A stretch of 64,000 bases of DNA from contig CM048839.1 in the NCBI GenBank assembly GCA_026545765.1, positions 56,669,177 to 56,733,176 on the forward strand, written 5' to 3'. This DNA comes from Plantago major. Taxonomy: Eukaryota > Streptophyta > Magnoliopsida > Lamiales > Plantaginaceae. Below, piece by piece: positions 22,266 through 34,795 of the stretch. A model generated the notes under the pieces. That model did no database searches. It saw only the letters and a program-made list of their open reading frames with translations, and was not told where the DNA came from. Position 1 is the first letter of the stretch. Each line of letters opens with the position of its first letter. A program made the position numbers and the translations under genes.

Positions 22266-23353
22266 ACTGAATCTCTCATAATTTAATGGTTTGGTAAATA
22301 AATCAGCAGCAATATGTGTGGTTACTATATGTTATAAGTGAATAGCTCTAGATATGCATGAGTCACGCACATAGTCACAGAACATTTGGAGGGTGTCTCT
22401 CTTTAAACCATACTCATGTAACATATGATTTAGCCATGCTCTCAGGTTTACACGACTTCCTGCTGCTAGGTTTTCAGATTCAGTAGTGGAAAGAGACACG
22501 CACTTTTGTTTCTTATTGTACCAAGACACCTGATTATTACCCAAATCAGAACACCCACCACTTACAAATTTTATGTCGGCTAAGTCTCCGGCCCAGTCAG
22601 AATTAATGTAACCAACTAAGTTGGGTGTTAGTATCTCTTGAGTACCATATGCCCAAGCTGGCTGTCCCAGAGATGTACTTCAAGAACTTCTTAACAACAT
22701 TGAGGTGAGAGATGCGGGGGTCTGCCTGGTACCTAGCACAAACACAAACTGCATACATAATCTCAAGACGGGTCGCTAAAATATACAGCAGGCTTCCAAT
22801 CATGGACCTGTATAGTGTACTTTCAACACTATCTCCATAATCATTCTTAGACAGTTTAGTACTAGCAGACATGGGAGGTTTGCTAGGTTTTGAACCTTTC
22901 AGACCAAATCTCTTGACAAGATTATGGTAGACCAAGTGGGTATCAGTCTGGTACCTAGTACAAGCATACACTACATATATAAGGTTAGAATGGGTTACTG
23001 AAGGACACAACAGGCTATCAATCAAATTCGTTTTACGTGTAAGTGCAACACCAACTCTAGTATCATCCTTAGACCATGCAGACATATTCTCAGCAATCCA
23101 CTTCAGAGAAGGAAACAAATCATCACGCAGATGTTTCACTTGTGAATCAACTGTTGGTTCACTAACCCACCTTATCTTGAGGGTACCTGTCATAGAGCTA
23201 CCAAACTTATCCATGATGGATTTATTAGAAGAATCAAAGACAATATCATCTACATATATCAGAGCTATGCAGACATCTTTGTCCTGTTTCATAATAAACA
23301 AGGTACGATCACCATCACCATGAACAAAACCAAACTGCAAGATAGACACAGTT
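22266..23353 (-). CDS. Element E pol, 3' part: reverse transcriptase end and RNase H
   Basis: Reading leftward from 23353 the segment gives FGFVHGDGDRTLFI and LIYVDDIVF (near 23250, the YVDD catalytic box of Copia reverse transcriptases). After that come the connection region with YRSMIGSLLYI ... ICVCARYQADPR-like wording, KYISGTASLGIWY, then RNase H words such as VSLSTTESE and ADLFTKPL at the end of pol. It continues the piece that ends at 40415, on the other side of element B, without loss at the junction. The region is a broken fossil with several breaks. Confidence 0.85.
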
Positions 23354-24959
23354 TGTTAGGAATATCTATTTAGATTTTGATCAGCAACCTAATGACTTAT
23401 CTTAGCTCAGAAAGGTGGTTAGTACTCTGGTTCACTTGAACACTGTAAAAGAGGAAACTCACTAAGTATGATAGTCTAGCAAATCTTATATAGGATGTTA
23501 GGTCTCTGAATGTAATTTTTATTCCTCTAAAGAAGACCAAGAAAAAGGCATCCAGCAAGAAAAATTCAACGGATTTGAAGATTTGAAGACTGCACAAGAT
23601 TGCTGAAGACAACGGTTTTCAGATACCTATTACCAGATATCTTGAAGACACAAGCATTTTTAAATAAACAGTATTGCAAAGATATCTGCGAAATAAAAGG
23701 TTTCTGAAACGAGGAAAGTGCCCACAGATATCTACTCTCAGATACCTAGGACATAAACTATGTTTCTGAAAAGAAATATATTATAACAAGTTGTTTCATC
23801 AACAAGTGGTATATGGACTTGTGATAATCTCTGGAAAGGACGTGCAAAGCATCAGAGAACTCTGATAGTATAAGATCTCTGATACAATGCATAGCTCCGT
23901 TGGCACTATAGGATAAAGTATAGTACAATGCATTGAATGCGCGGACAGAAATGTCTGAACAAAAACGGTAGCTTCTAAGGAAGAAGACAAACGTACCACA
24001 GTACTATACTCAGATATCAATAGTTTGAATTTGATTTAAGCCTAACAGATACTATTCAAACGGCACTCAAATTCATCTATAAATATCAAACACTTAAACT
24101 GCTTGAGAATACACCTTAGAACACTGAACTCACATTGAATACTCTCACACAAGCTCTCTCAGGTACACTACTTACCTTCAAGCTTTCTGTTGCGACCAAA
24201 GCTCTTGATTCTAAGTAGCACAAAAGTTATAAGTGTCCTGATCCTTAACAAGCATTGTTATTTGTGAAAGAGTTGAATTAAGATTTCATATCTGAGATTC
24301 ATTCTCTTGAACACTTATCATAGACTTGGGTCAGTAAAGAACAAGATACCATACATTGCAAAGTGTATTAAGTATACTTGATTCTCAGAGCTATCTGCAT
24401 AACTGAACAAGTTATTAATGAAGCTCACCTGATAAACTACCTTAATCAACACCTTAATTGGCGTGGAGTACAGGAAGTACTTAGTTTGGGAAACTAAGGA
24501 ACAACTCCAGGAAAGAGGTTTATGAGTACATGAAGTACTTGGCTTTGAAAGCCGGGGAATAATTCAGGGGGAACACTTGGTTGGGAACCTAGTGTAATTA
24601 GGAATCGAGAGAAGATACTTGTAAGGTTACCTCAATTATCTGTGTTAGTGGATTCTAGGTCTGAGAAAGGCCAAAGTGGATTAGTTGTAGGATTACGCCA
24701 CCTTCAGATACCACTATAAAAGGACTTGTGTTATTTACTTTCTGCATTTTATTACTTGCTTTATTTACCTTGCAAAGTACTTACACCTATCTTGCTAAAC
24801 ACGTGCACTTATCACAGAAAAGTCTTCCGCTCTCTGAAAATAAGTATAAGATATCTTCACAGATATCTGAGAAAACGTATTTATCGACAAAAGTTTTAAA
24901 AGACTATTAACCCCCCCCCCCCTCTCTAGTCTTTTACTTTGCCGTTATCTGGACCAACA
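23354..24959 (+). repeat. 5' LTR of element B
   Basis: Runs from TGTTAGGAATATCT to TATCTGGACCAACA. It matches the right LTR and the LTRs of copies A (47119-48650) and C (50787-52363, reversed). A C-tract at 24910-24922 and several AGATATCTGAG-type words recur in all four LTRs. Confidence 0.93.
24078..24085 (+). promoter_or_regulatory. TATA box of the element B LTR
   Basis: TATAAATA lies in the middle of the LTR, and the same motif is at 39534-39541 in the right LTR and near 47812 in copy A. Transcription would be expected to start about 30 bases downstream, marking the U3/R edge. Confidence 0.65.
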
Positions 24960-24961
24960 AG

Positions 24962-24973
24962 TGGTATCAGAGC
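24962..24973 (+). other. Primer binding site of element B
   Basis: TGGTATCAGAGC, complementary to the 3' end of initiator methionine tRNA, lies two bases inside the LTR. Confidence 0.93.
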
Positions 24974-25077
24974 AGGAGGTTCCCAAGCCTTCTGCACTGA
25001 ACCTAGATCCCAGATAAGTGCCCACTAACTTCTTTTCACCTACACTTGTTTTGTTTGTTTAGTGTGTTTGCTGCAGG

Positions 25078-26455
25078 ATGTCTTTAAGTGACGCCCCAAT
25101 TCTCAAGCCAGAGAATTATGAGAAATGAAAGAACAACATGATGCTTCACCTAGAAGCCATCAGTGACGAAATGATTGACGTGATAAAGAATGGCCCAATA
25201 GTCATTCAACAACTCAAGCAAGTCATAGAGGTTTCTAATGGTAGAGACAGAGAACAAAACGATGGGTCGTCACAGACAGATGCGTCAACTAGTGGGAGAC
25301 CTGCCAGTCAAGTTATTTATGAACCAAAGCCCAGAGAGCTCTGGACATCGAAAGATGCCAAGAGAAATCGACTGGATTGTCAGGCTCATAATATCATCGT
25401 ACGTTCTCATCAGAGCACATAAGGTAAAAAGGTGCAAAAAGTGGCAAGTCGCAACTGATTGAAGAAATCTGTGCCGGCACTGAGAAAATGAAGGAAAATA
25501 AGTTCGATGTTTTGAAGCTCATATTCCAAAACATTAAACAAGGTCCCACAGAGACTCAAGAAGAACTAGATTTCCGGTTTACAACACTTATGAGTGACAT
25601 GGCTGCACTTGGTGAAAGTAATAGATATACCCAGTCAGAAAAGATTAAGACCATTGTGAGAAGTCTAAATCATAACTGGGAGCACACAAAGTTTTTCTAC
25701 TTTAACCAAGGAATGCCAGATATCACTCCAGTGGAACTTTTCTCTCACCTTAACACTGTTGACTATAGGACAACTCAAAGAAAACAAACAACTGAAAAGT
25801 TGCAGAATGTTACTCTAGTTGCTCAAGGAAGTTCTGAAAAGAAGGAAGGCAAGGAAGTGACTGAGGATGCTCTTGTTGTAAAGTAAATGAGAAAATATAT
25901 CATTCGGGAAATAGAGAGAAGAAAAGTCAAAGAGAAGCTGAAAAAGCATCTAGGCTCAAACAATCACCAGTACAAAAATATGCAAAGCAAAATGCTCAAG
26001 AAAAGCATCAAGTACTGAGGAAGCAGAAATCGGAAACGATATCTGTTTCTATTGTCAGAAACCTGGTCATTTTCAGAAGGATTGTCCTGCCTTCAACAAA
26101 CTAAAGATAGGTGACAAGAAAGATAGAAGAAACTTCAAGAGAAGTCAGAGAGCTATGCTCACTGAAGAAAGGAAAAAGATTCAACTCCAACTGGATGCTT
26201 TAGACATTGAGTCTGATTTTGAGGATGACTCAAATGATTCCACACTGCCTTCTCCAGAAATGTGCGGTGTTTCTCATGAAGTGATTAACTTTGGTTAAAA
26301 GAAGAAAGAAGTGTGTGGAATGACTGAAGAAATCTTTCCAGATATCTCCAACATTGAACCTTGTCTAATGGCTGATGAGGTAACACATACTTCTTGTTAT
26401 ACTTACGAAAGTGATGAGGAAGGAATCAAAGATCTAGAACATCTCAGAAGAGAAC
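25078..26455 (+). CDS. Gag of element B, with CCHC zinc knuckle
   Basis: The start is MSLSDAPILKPENYE, the typical opening of Copia Gag of the UBN2/DUF4219 type. A helical capsid segment follows with ETQEELDFRFTTLMSDMAAL and a zinc knuckle CFYCQKPGHFQKDC (CX2CX4HX4C) near 26040-26085, which would bind the element's RNA. An acidic stretch leads into the insertion of the PIF/Harbinger-like element. Fossil with a few breaks. Confidence 0.85.
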
Positions 26456-26458
26456 TTG

Positions 26459-28087
26459 GTGCCCGTTTGGTTTGAAAAGGGGTATTTCATTTTGCAAAAC
26501 TGGATTATTCGGCCCATTTAAGGAATTGGATTATGTTTGGGGGTTTTCGCCTAAAAATCTTGTTTGGTTGGACTCCACGAATTGAAATATTTTCAATAAA
26601 ATCCAGTTTGGTTCTGAATTGATTTTGGATTATTCAGTAGGATAAAGCAAAGTGGAATTACTGATATACCTCTATGCTTTCCCACTTATTGTATAAAATC
26701 GAGTTTGATTTTCAATTTGATTTAGTGAAAATTACATCTGAACATAATTTTAGGGGAGCAAATTTTTACCACCTTCTCGTGTTTAATCGGGAAATTCTGG
26801 AATTTTGATCATATGAATTTCGTATACAAAATTATCCGAAAATCTTTAAAATTATTGCGTCCATAGTTACATTACCATTGTTGATAACTTTGGCATCGAT
26901 TTTGAGTTTATATGACTTGACCATTAAAATTTAGTTTATGGATATTGTTTATAATCTGTGTAATAATTATCTTAACGAAATACATGTTTCCTTATAAGAT
27001 CGATATTTCATATGATTGAAATTTATAATCCCATATTTTTCATCTCATGCGTAAAATAATTATTTTTGGCGATTGAAATCGACATCACATATGTTTATCA
27101 TCCCATCTAAACATAAATTTTCCTACATTTTAAACATAAAAGTGTAAAGCATGTAAAATGCCTAAGTCAGTGACGGAGCCAGGATTTTAGGTCAGGTAGG
27201 GCACAAATAAAAACTCAAACTTTTAATTATATAAATATTGTTTTTATAATATATAAAGTAAAAAAAAATTAACATATATGTAATTAACGATGCATATTTT
27301 GTATTCAAAATACATTTATACCCCGCCTATATTTTGTCAAAATTTGCACATATTTAATATGCTAGAATATTTTTTCAAAAAATGATGAAGAAAAAACGTT
27401 CGTGAACAGACAACTCTAAATTATCATTGTTATTCTCGTAAGCAACGCTAACTAATTTTTTTAATTATTAGTATTGTTTTGTTTAATCATTCTTATAAAA
27501 AAGTTGGTTATACTATTAAACAAACAAAATTAATTTTGATGTAAATACATAAGATACACCAAAAAACAATAGTATAAAAGGTCTAATGAGTAAATGAGTA
27601 GAAAAGTGAAATAAATATTACAGGGGTACAAAATGAAAAGAAAGGGTGCAAAACTAGGAAACCATTGGGAAAAAAAAAAAGGAAGGTGTAAACCAGGAAA
27701 CGGAAAAAATGAAAAAGAAAGAGTGCAAAACTAGGAAAATATAAAAGAAGAAATGGAAGGTGGAAATTAGGAAGGAAAAAAAAAAGTGCATTGATGTGAA
27801 TCGATTGGTGTTCTTGGATTGGGATGGCATATTTAGTAATTGATGGTAAGTTTGTATAAAATTAGACATTTCACGAGAAAGAAGATAATCCAAAAGTAAA
27901 TACCTCCTCATAGAAGGTATTTGAAATTGGATTATTCATGTACAAATTTGAGGGCTTGAGGCGGGCTGGAGAAATTGGATTATTCCAAATAATCCATTTT
28001 TTCGGGCCGACAAAAAGGCAACCAAACTGGATTATTGAGGGTATTCGGACAAAAACCCCCCAAAAACCCCTCAAACCAAACGGGCAC
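26459..28087. mobile_element. PIF/Harbinger-like non-autonomous DNA transposon, 1.6 kb
   Basis: Terminal inverted repeats GTGCCCGTTTGGTTTGA lie at 26459-26475 and, inverted, at 28071-28087. Related words (AACTGGATTATTCGG near 26503 and its inverted counterpart near 28010-28040) extend the inverted region. The 3-bp duplication ttg lies at 26456-26458 and 28088-28090. The GCCCGTTTGG-type end and 3-bp duplication fit Tourist/PIF-Harbinger elements. The interior is AT-rich and codes for nothing I recognise. It sits in the gag of element B, so it is younger than B. A hAT or CACTA origin is less likely, given duplication size and ends. Confidence 0.82.
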
Positions 28088-28090
28088 TTG

Positions 28091-29220
28091 ATCTCTACGA
28101 AAGAGAATTTCTGATGGTCCGAGCTAGAGCAGAAATCCTTGAAGAAGAAAAGAATTCTCTTGTAAAGGAAAATTCACAATTACTCAATATATCTGAGAAA
28201 AAGGATGCTGAAAATGCATTTCTCAAGGCTCAGATATCTGAAAGTGAAAAGTCACATAAAGAAGCATTGGCCAATCTTCCAACGAAATGTGAATATCTTC
28301 TTTCTGGGAATAAAGAACTCAAAAAGAAAGAACTATCTTTTCAATCTTATGCCAAAGCTAGTGACACTCTTACTGAAGTACAATCTTATTTAAGAGATCC
28401 TTCAGAAAAGAGAGGACTTGGGCTGGACACACAAACAGATAGTTCTACCACTCTGAATAAGAGTAATGAAAGTAGAACATTTATCAGTGCTCAGTAAGGT
28501 GGTTCCCAAACAACCTACAATATCAGTCAGAAAGATAAGGTTGTTGACAAAGGAAAGGCAATTGCGACCAAACCTTTGTGGGAAAAATAAGTCCCAAGAA
28601 AAACTGTTGGGAATGTTTCTGAAAAGAAACATAACACCGAAAAGTGTAATCACCCACAATGCTATGTCTCTCAGAAAGGAAGAATTACAGGAGCTGGCAA
28701 ATTCTCCTATGTCACGTTTTCTGGAAAGAAAATAGATTACCCAGAGACTAGCAAAGCTGCTGAGGAAAGATCTCAGATAGCACCAGGTGCTCGGAATTGT
28801 ATTGGCTATAAAGCCATCGGGAAACAACTTGTTCGTGAGTATAAACAAGAGCAAGAACGATGGTTAAAGGCTAGAATTGCTCACAACAATTATCAGAAGT
28901 GGAAGATGAATCGAGCCACTGAAAATCTGAATGTCAGGGCTAGAAGAAATCTGGCTAGGAAAGCTAAGTTTGCTGAGAAGCAGACTGAGAAACCTGACAG
29001 GTATCTGAAAGCACCAAATGGAGCACCTGGGAACACACCAAGGAAGAAAATAGTTCTTGATAACAATGATACTAATCATTTAACTAGAATTCCTCCTTAT
29101 ATTCCTGTTAGACAAAAGAATGCTCCTAAGAAATTCATTCAAAAATGGATTCCTACTGGAAGATTCTTTATTCCAAATGGTTCCATTGTTGGTATGAGAA
29201 CCTAATCTCCTGTTTCCTAT
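28091..29220 (+). CDS. Gag-pol linker region of element B
   Basis: The first 380 bases give a coiled-coil-like segment (EILEEEKNSLVKENSQLLNI and KDAENAFLKAQISESEKSHK). Basic stretches rich in Lys and Arg follow (around 28860-29160), before the protease. Such long helical and basic linkers between the knuckle and the protease are usual in SIRE-like Copia elements. Fossil with several breaks. Confidence 0.6.
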
Positions 29221-29223
29221 TTT

Positions 29224-29586
29224 GTGCAGAACACTCAAAAGACTAATCCAAAGTGGCATTTTGATAGTGGATGTGGGAAGCACATGACAGGAGACAAAGC
29301 AAATCTGATTGACTACAGAAAGTGCAACGATGGACCAATTATCAGGTTTGCTGGAGGAGATGAAAATCCAACCATAGGATTTGGCAATCTGAAGCTTGGA
29401 TCCCTTACAATCTCTGAAGTACTACATGTAAAGGGATTGAAATATAATCTCCTAAGCACGAGTCAATTAGTAGACAGAGGGTATACTGTCAAGATCGAGT
29501 CAAAACTATGTAAAGTGATTGACGATGAGTCAAAGCAGACAGTCTTGGTTGCAAGGCGTAAAGGAATGGGCATCCGCCACAACTGA
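29224..29586 (+). CDS. Protease region of element B
   Basis: WHFDSGCGKHMTGD at about 29261 is the Copia retropepsin active-site motif in the usual DSGC form. It is followed by the GFGNLKLGSLTI and VLHVKGLKYNLLSTSQL segments that precede the gag-pre-integrase domain in Copia polyproteins. The enzyme would process Gag-Pol inside the particle. Confidence 0.85.
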   Translation: MQNTQKTNPKWHFDSGCGKHMTGDKANLIDYRKCNDGPIIRFAGGDENPTIGFGNLKLGSLTISEVLHVKGLKYNLLSTSQLVDRGYTVKIESKLCKVIDDESKQTVLVARRKGMGIRHN

Positions 29587-29599
29587 AGAATGTCTCATG

Positions 29600-31130
29600 G
29601 TGATTCAATCTGGCCACACTGAAGAAAATTGGCTATGGCATAAAAGAATGAGTCACTTGAATTTCAAAACTCTAAACAAGTTAGCCAAGACAGAACTGGT
29701 GGTTGGTTTACCCAAAATGTCATATAGAAAATATGGTATATGCTCAGCTTGCCAAATGGGAAAACAATCCAAAACATCTTTCAAGTCTAAAACTAGACAT
29801 TCCAGTGAAAGGCCACTCCAAATGTTACATATGGATCTTTTTGAATCCTCTCTAACTAGTTATGCAGGGAAGAGGTATGGTCTGGTTGTTGTTGATGATT
29901 ACTCATGATTCACTTGGGTTGTCTTTCTCAAACACAAATCTGATGCAAGGGTTGAGATACCCCACTTGCTGAAGAAGCTCGAAGTCATGAAAAATGACAA
30001 GGTATCTGTAATCAGAACAGACCATGATACTGAGTTTGTGAATCAGTACATAAAAGAGTTTTATACCTGCAAAGGTATACAACATCAACTATCTTCTATA
30101 AGGACACCACAACAAAATGGTGTTGCTGAAAGAAAGAATAGGACCCTAAAAGAAGCAGCAAGAACAATGCTTGCTGACATTGAAATAAGTGAAATCTATT
30201 GGGTTGTAGCTGTAAACACAGCATGCTACACTCAAAATAGATGTTTGATTAACAAACACCATGACAAAACTCCTTATGAGCTTTTCATTGGTAGACCCCC
30301 TAGTATCAAACATCTAAGGGTGTTTGGTTGCAGATGTTTCGTTCTTAACAATGGAAAAGAATACTTAAGAACATTTCAACCAAAGGCAGATGAAGGAGTA
30401 TTTCTTGGTTATTCTCTGAGTAGCAAAGCCTATAGAATCTACAACAAAAGAACGCAAAAGATTGAGGAATCTGTTCATGTAGTATTCTATGAAGGAAACA
30501 AGAAAGTACCCTTGAATGATGATCTCTCAGATAGGTTCAAAGAACTGATGATCAAAGATTCTGAAAAAGGATCCTCAAAAGGAAACAATTCTATCATTCA
30601 ATTAGAGGATGAGTCTGACGATGAAAAGCAACCTATGCTTAGTAACAACCAGATGATTCTAAGACATGATGAAGAATTTCCTATGAGAATTCCAGAAATG
30701 GAACAGGTTACTGAGAACCTTCATCATGAAGAGGTATCTGAAAATGAGATTGCTGAAATGCAAGTTCCAGATATCTCTAACACTGAAAGAGTGTCAGATA
30801 TCCATGGTATTTTTCATGTGTTAGATATCTCAGATACTGCACAAGTATCCCATCAAGATCATATTGATTCACATTCAGATCAAAATGATATTGATCCTAC
30901 TAGTTCAAAACCCATTATGAAATGGATAAGAAATCATCATGCAAAGGATGTGATTGGTCCCATAGACCAAGGAGTTAGAACTAGAAGAGCAATCGCTGAA
31001 AATGCAAATTGTCTCTATGGATGTTTCATATCAAATATTGAACCTAAAACTATAGAAGAAGCATTAAAGGATCAAGATTGGATCAATTTGAGCGAAACAA
31101 AGTCTGGAAACTGGTTCCATTTGTTGACGG
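29600..31130 (+). CDS. Integrase region of element B
   Basis: The zinc-binding HHCC domain is visible as [16 protein letters not shown] ... [11 protein letters not shown] (about 29635-29775). The catalytic core follows: LHMDLF (first Asp), [12 protein letters not shown] (second Asp) and [13 protein letters not shown] (the Glu helix). [14 protein letters not shown] segment and a long acidic spacer lead to reverse transcriptase. All three DDE residues can be seen. The region is a fossil with few breaks. Confidence 0.88.
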
Positions 31131-31139
31131 AATATCTGT

Positions 31140-31871
31140 GATCGGAACCAAGTGGTTTTCAGAAACAAAATGAATGAGTTTGGTGAAATAACCAGAAACA
31201 AAGCTAGGTTGGTTGCCAAGGGATTCACCCAGACTGAAGGACTAGATTTTTATGAATCTTATGCACCAGTTGCAAGATTGGATGCAATAAGACTCTTTCT
31301 AGCCTTTGCAGCTCATAATGACTTTATAGTTTATCAAATTGATGTCAAGAGTGCATTCCTAAATGGTGAACTTGCTGAGGAAGTCTATGTTGAGAAACCA
31401 CGAAGTTTTGAAGTTTCCTCAGAAAGTATGATGGTCTATAAGCTTCAGAAAGCTCTGTATGGGCTAAAACAAGCTCCAAGAGCATGGTATGATACATTGG
31501 CCAGATACCTACTAGAAAGTGGTTTCAAGAAAGGAGATGTTGATAAAACACTATTCACATTGAACCATGATGGGAAACTACTTTTAGTTCAAGTATATGT
31601 TGATGACATTATATTTGGATCTAAAGACAAGCAACTTTGTGAAGACTTTGCTGAACTCATGAAATATAAATTTGAAATGAGCATGATGGGAGAATTGAAT
31701 TACTTCCTAGGGCTGCAAGTCAAACAACTCAATGATGGAATATTCATTAGTCAAACAAAGTATGCAAAGGACATGCTCAACAAGTTTAATCTAAAGCCTT
31801 CTGAAAAGAATGCTAAGAAACCTATGAGCATTGGAACCAAAGATTCTTTGCTCAGTCTTTTTTCCAGGTAA
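31140..31871 (+). CDS. Reverse transcriptase region of element B
   Basis: [48 protein letters not shown] and [15 protein letters not shown] come first, then the catalytic [10 protein letters not shown] near 31598, then [11 protein letters not shown]. This is the standard order of the Copia RVT_2 domain, and it is one of the best kept parts of the element. Confidence 0.92.
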   Translation, partial: DRNQVVFRNKMNEFGEITRNKARLVAKGFTQTEGLDFYESYAPVARLDAIRLFLAFAAHNDFIVYQIDVKSAFLNGELAEEVYVEKPRSFEVSSESMMVYKLQKALYGLKQAPRAWYDTLARYLLESGFKKGDVDKTLFTLNHDGKLLLVQVYVDDIIFGSKDKQLCEDFAELMKYKFEMSMMGELNYFLGLQVKQLNDGIFISQTKYAKDMLNKFNLKPSEKNAKKPMSIGTKDSLLSLFSR

Positions 31872-31939
31872 AAGGAAAGAAAAAAAGGAGACTTCATAAA
31901 ATACTTTTTTTAATCAAAAGAGAAAATGCGGTAGGTAAG

Positions 31940-32317
31940 CAAAGTAAGTTTTTGTTGTTTTCCTATACTGAATCTGACAAGAGTGTTGAAGAACACAAGT
32001 ATAGGAAATTGATTGGGTCTCTACTGTACCTCAGTGCAAGTAGACCTGATATTCAATATGTAGTTGGAGTGTGTGCTAGATTTCAGACAAATCCAATGCA
32101 ATCACATTACAACATTGCTATGAAAATATTGAGGTATGTAAAAGGTACTGTAGAAGTTGGATTGTGGTATCCAAAAGATAGTGGATTGAGTTTGGTTGGC
32201 TATCAGATGCCGACTATGTTGGATCATTGCTTGATAGAAAAAGCACCTCAGGAACTTGCTGAGACGAGTACTCAGACATCTAGATCACTCAGTGAGGGGG
32301 AACACAAAAGAGAATAG
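31940..32317 (+). CDS. RNase H connection region of element B
   Basis: KYRKLIGSLLYLSASRPDI, GVCARFQTNPMQSHY and KILRYVKGTVEVGLWYP are the Copia connection motifs between reverse transcriptase and RNase H. Recognisable RNase H sequence is short here compared with element E. Fossil. Confidence 0.8.
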   Translation, partial: QSKFLLFSYTESDKSVEEHKYRKLIGSLLYLSASRPDIQYVVGVCARFQTNPMQSHYNIAMKILRYVKGTVEVGLWYPKDSGLSLVGYQMPTMLDHCLIEKAPQELAETSTQTSRSLSEGEHKRE

Positions 32318-32901
32318 TACAACTATCTACAGTCAACTACTATCTTGAAATTTGTATTATTTCTATCTTTGTGTAAAACTTTGAAAAGACAACAAGTATA
32401 AGATAGACTCAGATACAAACAGTATTCTCATTCACACAGAAATGTGATTCAGATAGCTAATAGCCAAAATTCATTAAATGGGCACAATTACAATTGTTGA
32501 TTGTGATCATTGCTGAAGAAACAATGGTGACCCTTGATGAAATGGGCGTTTGATCTTAACGGCAGAGATTAATTCTCTGTAAATAGTGGACTGTTGAAAT
32601 TCAGACGTGGCCCACTATGCATTCAATGCCGAACAAACTTTTACCCACGCCTTACTGCGATTCATAGATACGTACATATAAAACCAATTTGTATGTATAT
32701 GTTTATTAGAATTACGTTGCTATATATACAAGATTATGGCAAAAGAAATCACTTTCGCCTAATCCTACATTTTGCTTTGCACAAGAATAGCAAAAACCAT
32801 TCTTCAACCTCTGCAAATGTCTGTTAGTTTTTCTGCAAAGAATCACTAATCTCTCACCCAAATCTCTTTCAGACTTTCAAACACTTGCACTATATAAAGA
32901 G
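32318..32901 (+). other. Spacer between pol and the accessory gene of element B
   Basis: No coding domain is seen. The end, ACACTTGCACTATATAAAGAG at about 32880-32900, contains TATATAAA only a few bases before ATG 32902. That is too close for a normal promoter of this start, but a splice acceptor for a subgenomic message could lie upstream. I cannot decide from sequence. Confidence 0.45.
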
Positions 32902-34795
32902 ATGGCTCCTAAATGTTCGTCTACCCAGAAATCCCAATCTTCTACCACTGGCACTGCTGAAAAGCAAGCACCAGAGTTGGTTATAGTAAACAATCAAATG
33001 GTAGGAGACTTTAATCCCGATCATTGGACTTCAAATGACAGGATTATTTGGGGTGCTGCCATGATTGAGGAGTACCTCACGGCTGCTGTTGAAAACCAAG
33101 CTGATAGGAAACTGATTCTTGACATGCTTGAAAAGGCACAAATCAAGGGTTTTCTATGTGTTCTTCCCAGTGGAGTTTCTTCACTAGATGTGTTAGAATT
33201 CTACAACAACTCCAGGATTATATCATGTGTTTCTGAAGGCACTGCAATAGTGTCTATAAAAACTAAGGTCCAAGGAAAGGAAATCCTTTTGGACTGAACA
33301 ACTTTTTGTAAGTTGTTTGATCTTCAAAATCTTGGAAAGGATTTTGAAATAGACACCAAGGATGAAGATCTCCTTGAAGGTGTAAAACAGCTGTACAGTG
33401 GTGTGTGTGACACTGATAAACAAGATACACCCACTGATTTCAAGCTTGTTGACATCAGAACCAGACATCTGTTAGTGCATTGGAATGTGTTGACATGCAT
33501 TCTTCACAGATGCTTTGATGGTCTACAAGGAGGTGCTGACCAGATAAGCCAAGAACGCTGGATGATGATGTTCTTGTTGCAACAACAAGACAAAAGGCTG
33601 GAAAACCCTTTCAATTGGGGCAAGTACGCCTTTATGAAGTTTGTAAAGAATATTCAAGGCTTTGAGCCTAAAATCGCTAAGGGACTTGCTGAACCAAAGG
33701 CCACAGTGAGCTATGGTCTAAAGATATGCTACTTGCTGGAGAAGCTTGGCATTGAGCTCAGAGAGAAGGCTGGCATAGCCAACAGTAACCTACTCTACAA
33801 ATATGAGTATACCAACTTGATGAAAAAGGTTACTGGATCTCAGAAAGGTTCCAAGAAGCGAAAGACTGAAGAGGTGTCTGAGGGAAAAGTTGCGACCAAG
33901 AAGCCCAGAACTTCACGAAAGAAGTCTACTAGCAAATCAGAAGGCACACCCATTGAGGTTGTCGTTTCCCAGATACCTGCCGCCACTGCAGATGAACTCA
34001 TCAATGCTGCAAAAGAGGTATCAACTACTGAACAAGTAGACTCAGCAAGAGAAAGTACTTTCATAAATGTCAAGACTACTGCCGAAAGCCTTGCTGATGA
34101 ACTTATCAATGCTGCTAACGAAAGTAATGGTAGATACCAAGCCCTATCTGCAGAAACCGCAAGGATTATGGACCAATCAGTTCCTAATGTTGATGAGAGC
34201 TCTGACGATGAAGATGATGCCTTAGTCATCTCTCAAGTCCTAGAGAAATCAAAAAGGGCTAAGGTTACTGAAAAAGTAACTAATGTAGAGGTATCTAAAG
34301 AAGAACCTACACCACAGGTTGCTGAACAAGCACCCGTTTCAAAGGTTGCTGAAGAAGCAACTGTGTCCAAGGTCACTGGACAAATTACACCATCAGAGCA
34401 AGAAAGACTGAAGCATATTGAAGATGCTCTGATGAGTGATAGCTTAGTGTTGGAGGATACTGCCATTGCCTCAACACTCAAAAGTCTGTCTCAAGCACAA
34501 CAACCACAACTGCCAGATGTGGATACTGCTGAAATGGTACTTGAGTTACAGATACCAGCATCTTTCCTTGCTGAAGAAAATCCTGGAAAAGAGCAGGTTC
34601 CCCAACTAAATGAGAGGGATCAAAGTGAGACATCTACTCAGAATGATCAACCAGGGGAGGCAACTGAGTTGGATACTCAGGAAAGGTCTGAAGTACCTGA
34701 AACTTCCAACAAAGAAGTGGTCCAAGAACAACAAGACCAACACATGGAAACTTCACAAGTTCCAGAGACCAATCAGCCTGACATTGCTCAGGTAG
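32902..34795 (+). CDS. Accessory gene of element B, N-terminal part (env-position ORF)
   Basis: The gene starts MAPKCSSTQKSQ and lies after pol, where SIRE-type elements carry their env-like gene. Residues 40-130 contain DHWTSNDRIIWGAAMIEEYL and LDVLEFYNNSRIIS, which resemble the plant-transposon-protein domain found in many plant env-position ORFs (weak resemblance, from memory). Helical words such as LVHWNVLTCILHRCFDGL and WMMMFLLQQQDK follow, then a basic block like a bipartite nuclear localisation signal (KKRKTEE ... KKPRTSRKKS, near 33850-33930). After that come repeats of VAEEA- and SKVT-type words. No signal peptide or convincing membrane anchor is visible, so an envelope role is doubtful. 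Part of a fossil with several breaks; the function is unknown. Confidence 0.7.

Noticed and set aside
24962-24973. tRNA gene fragment (initiator Met), also at 6640-6651 and 44261-44272.
   Set aside because: Only the primer-site words are present, each beside an LTR. There is no cloverleaf.
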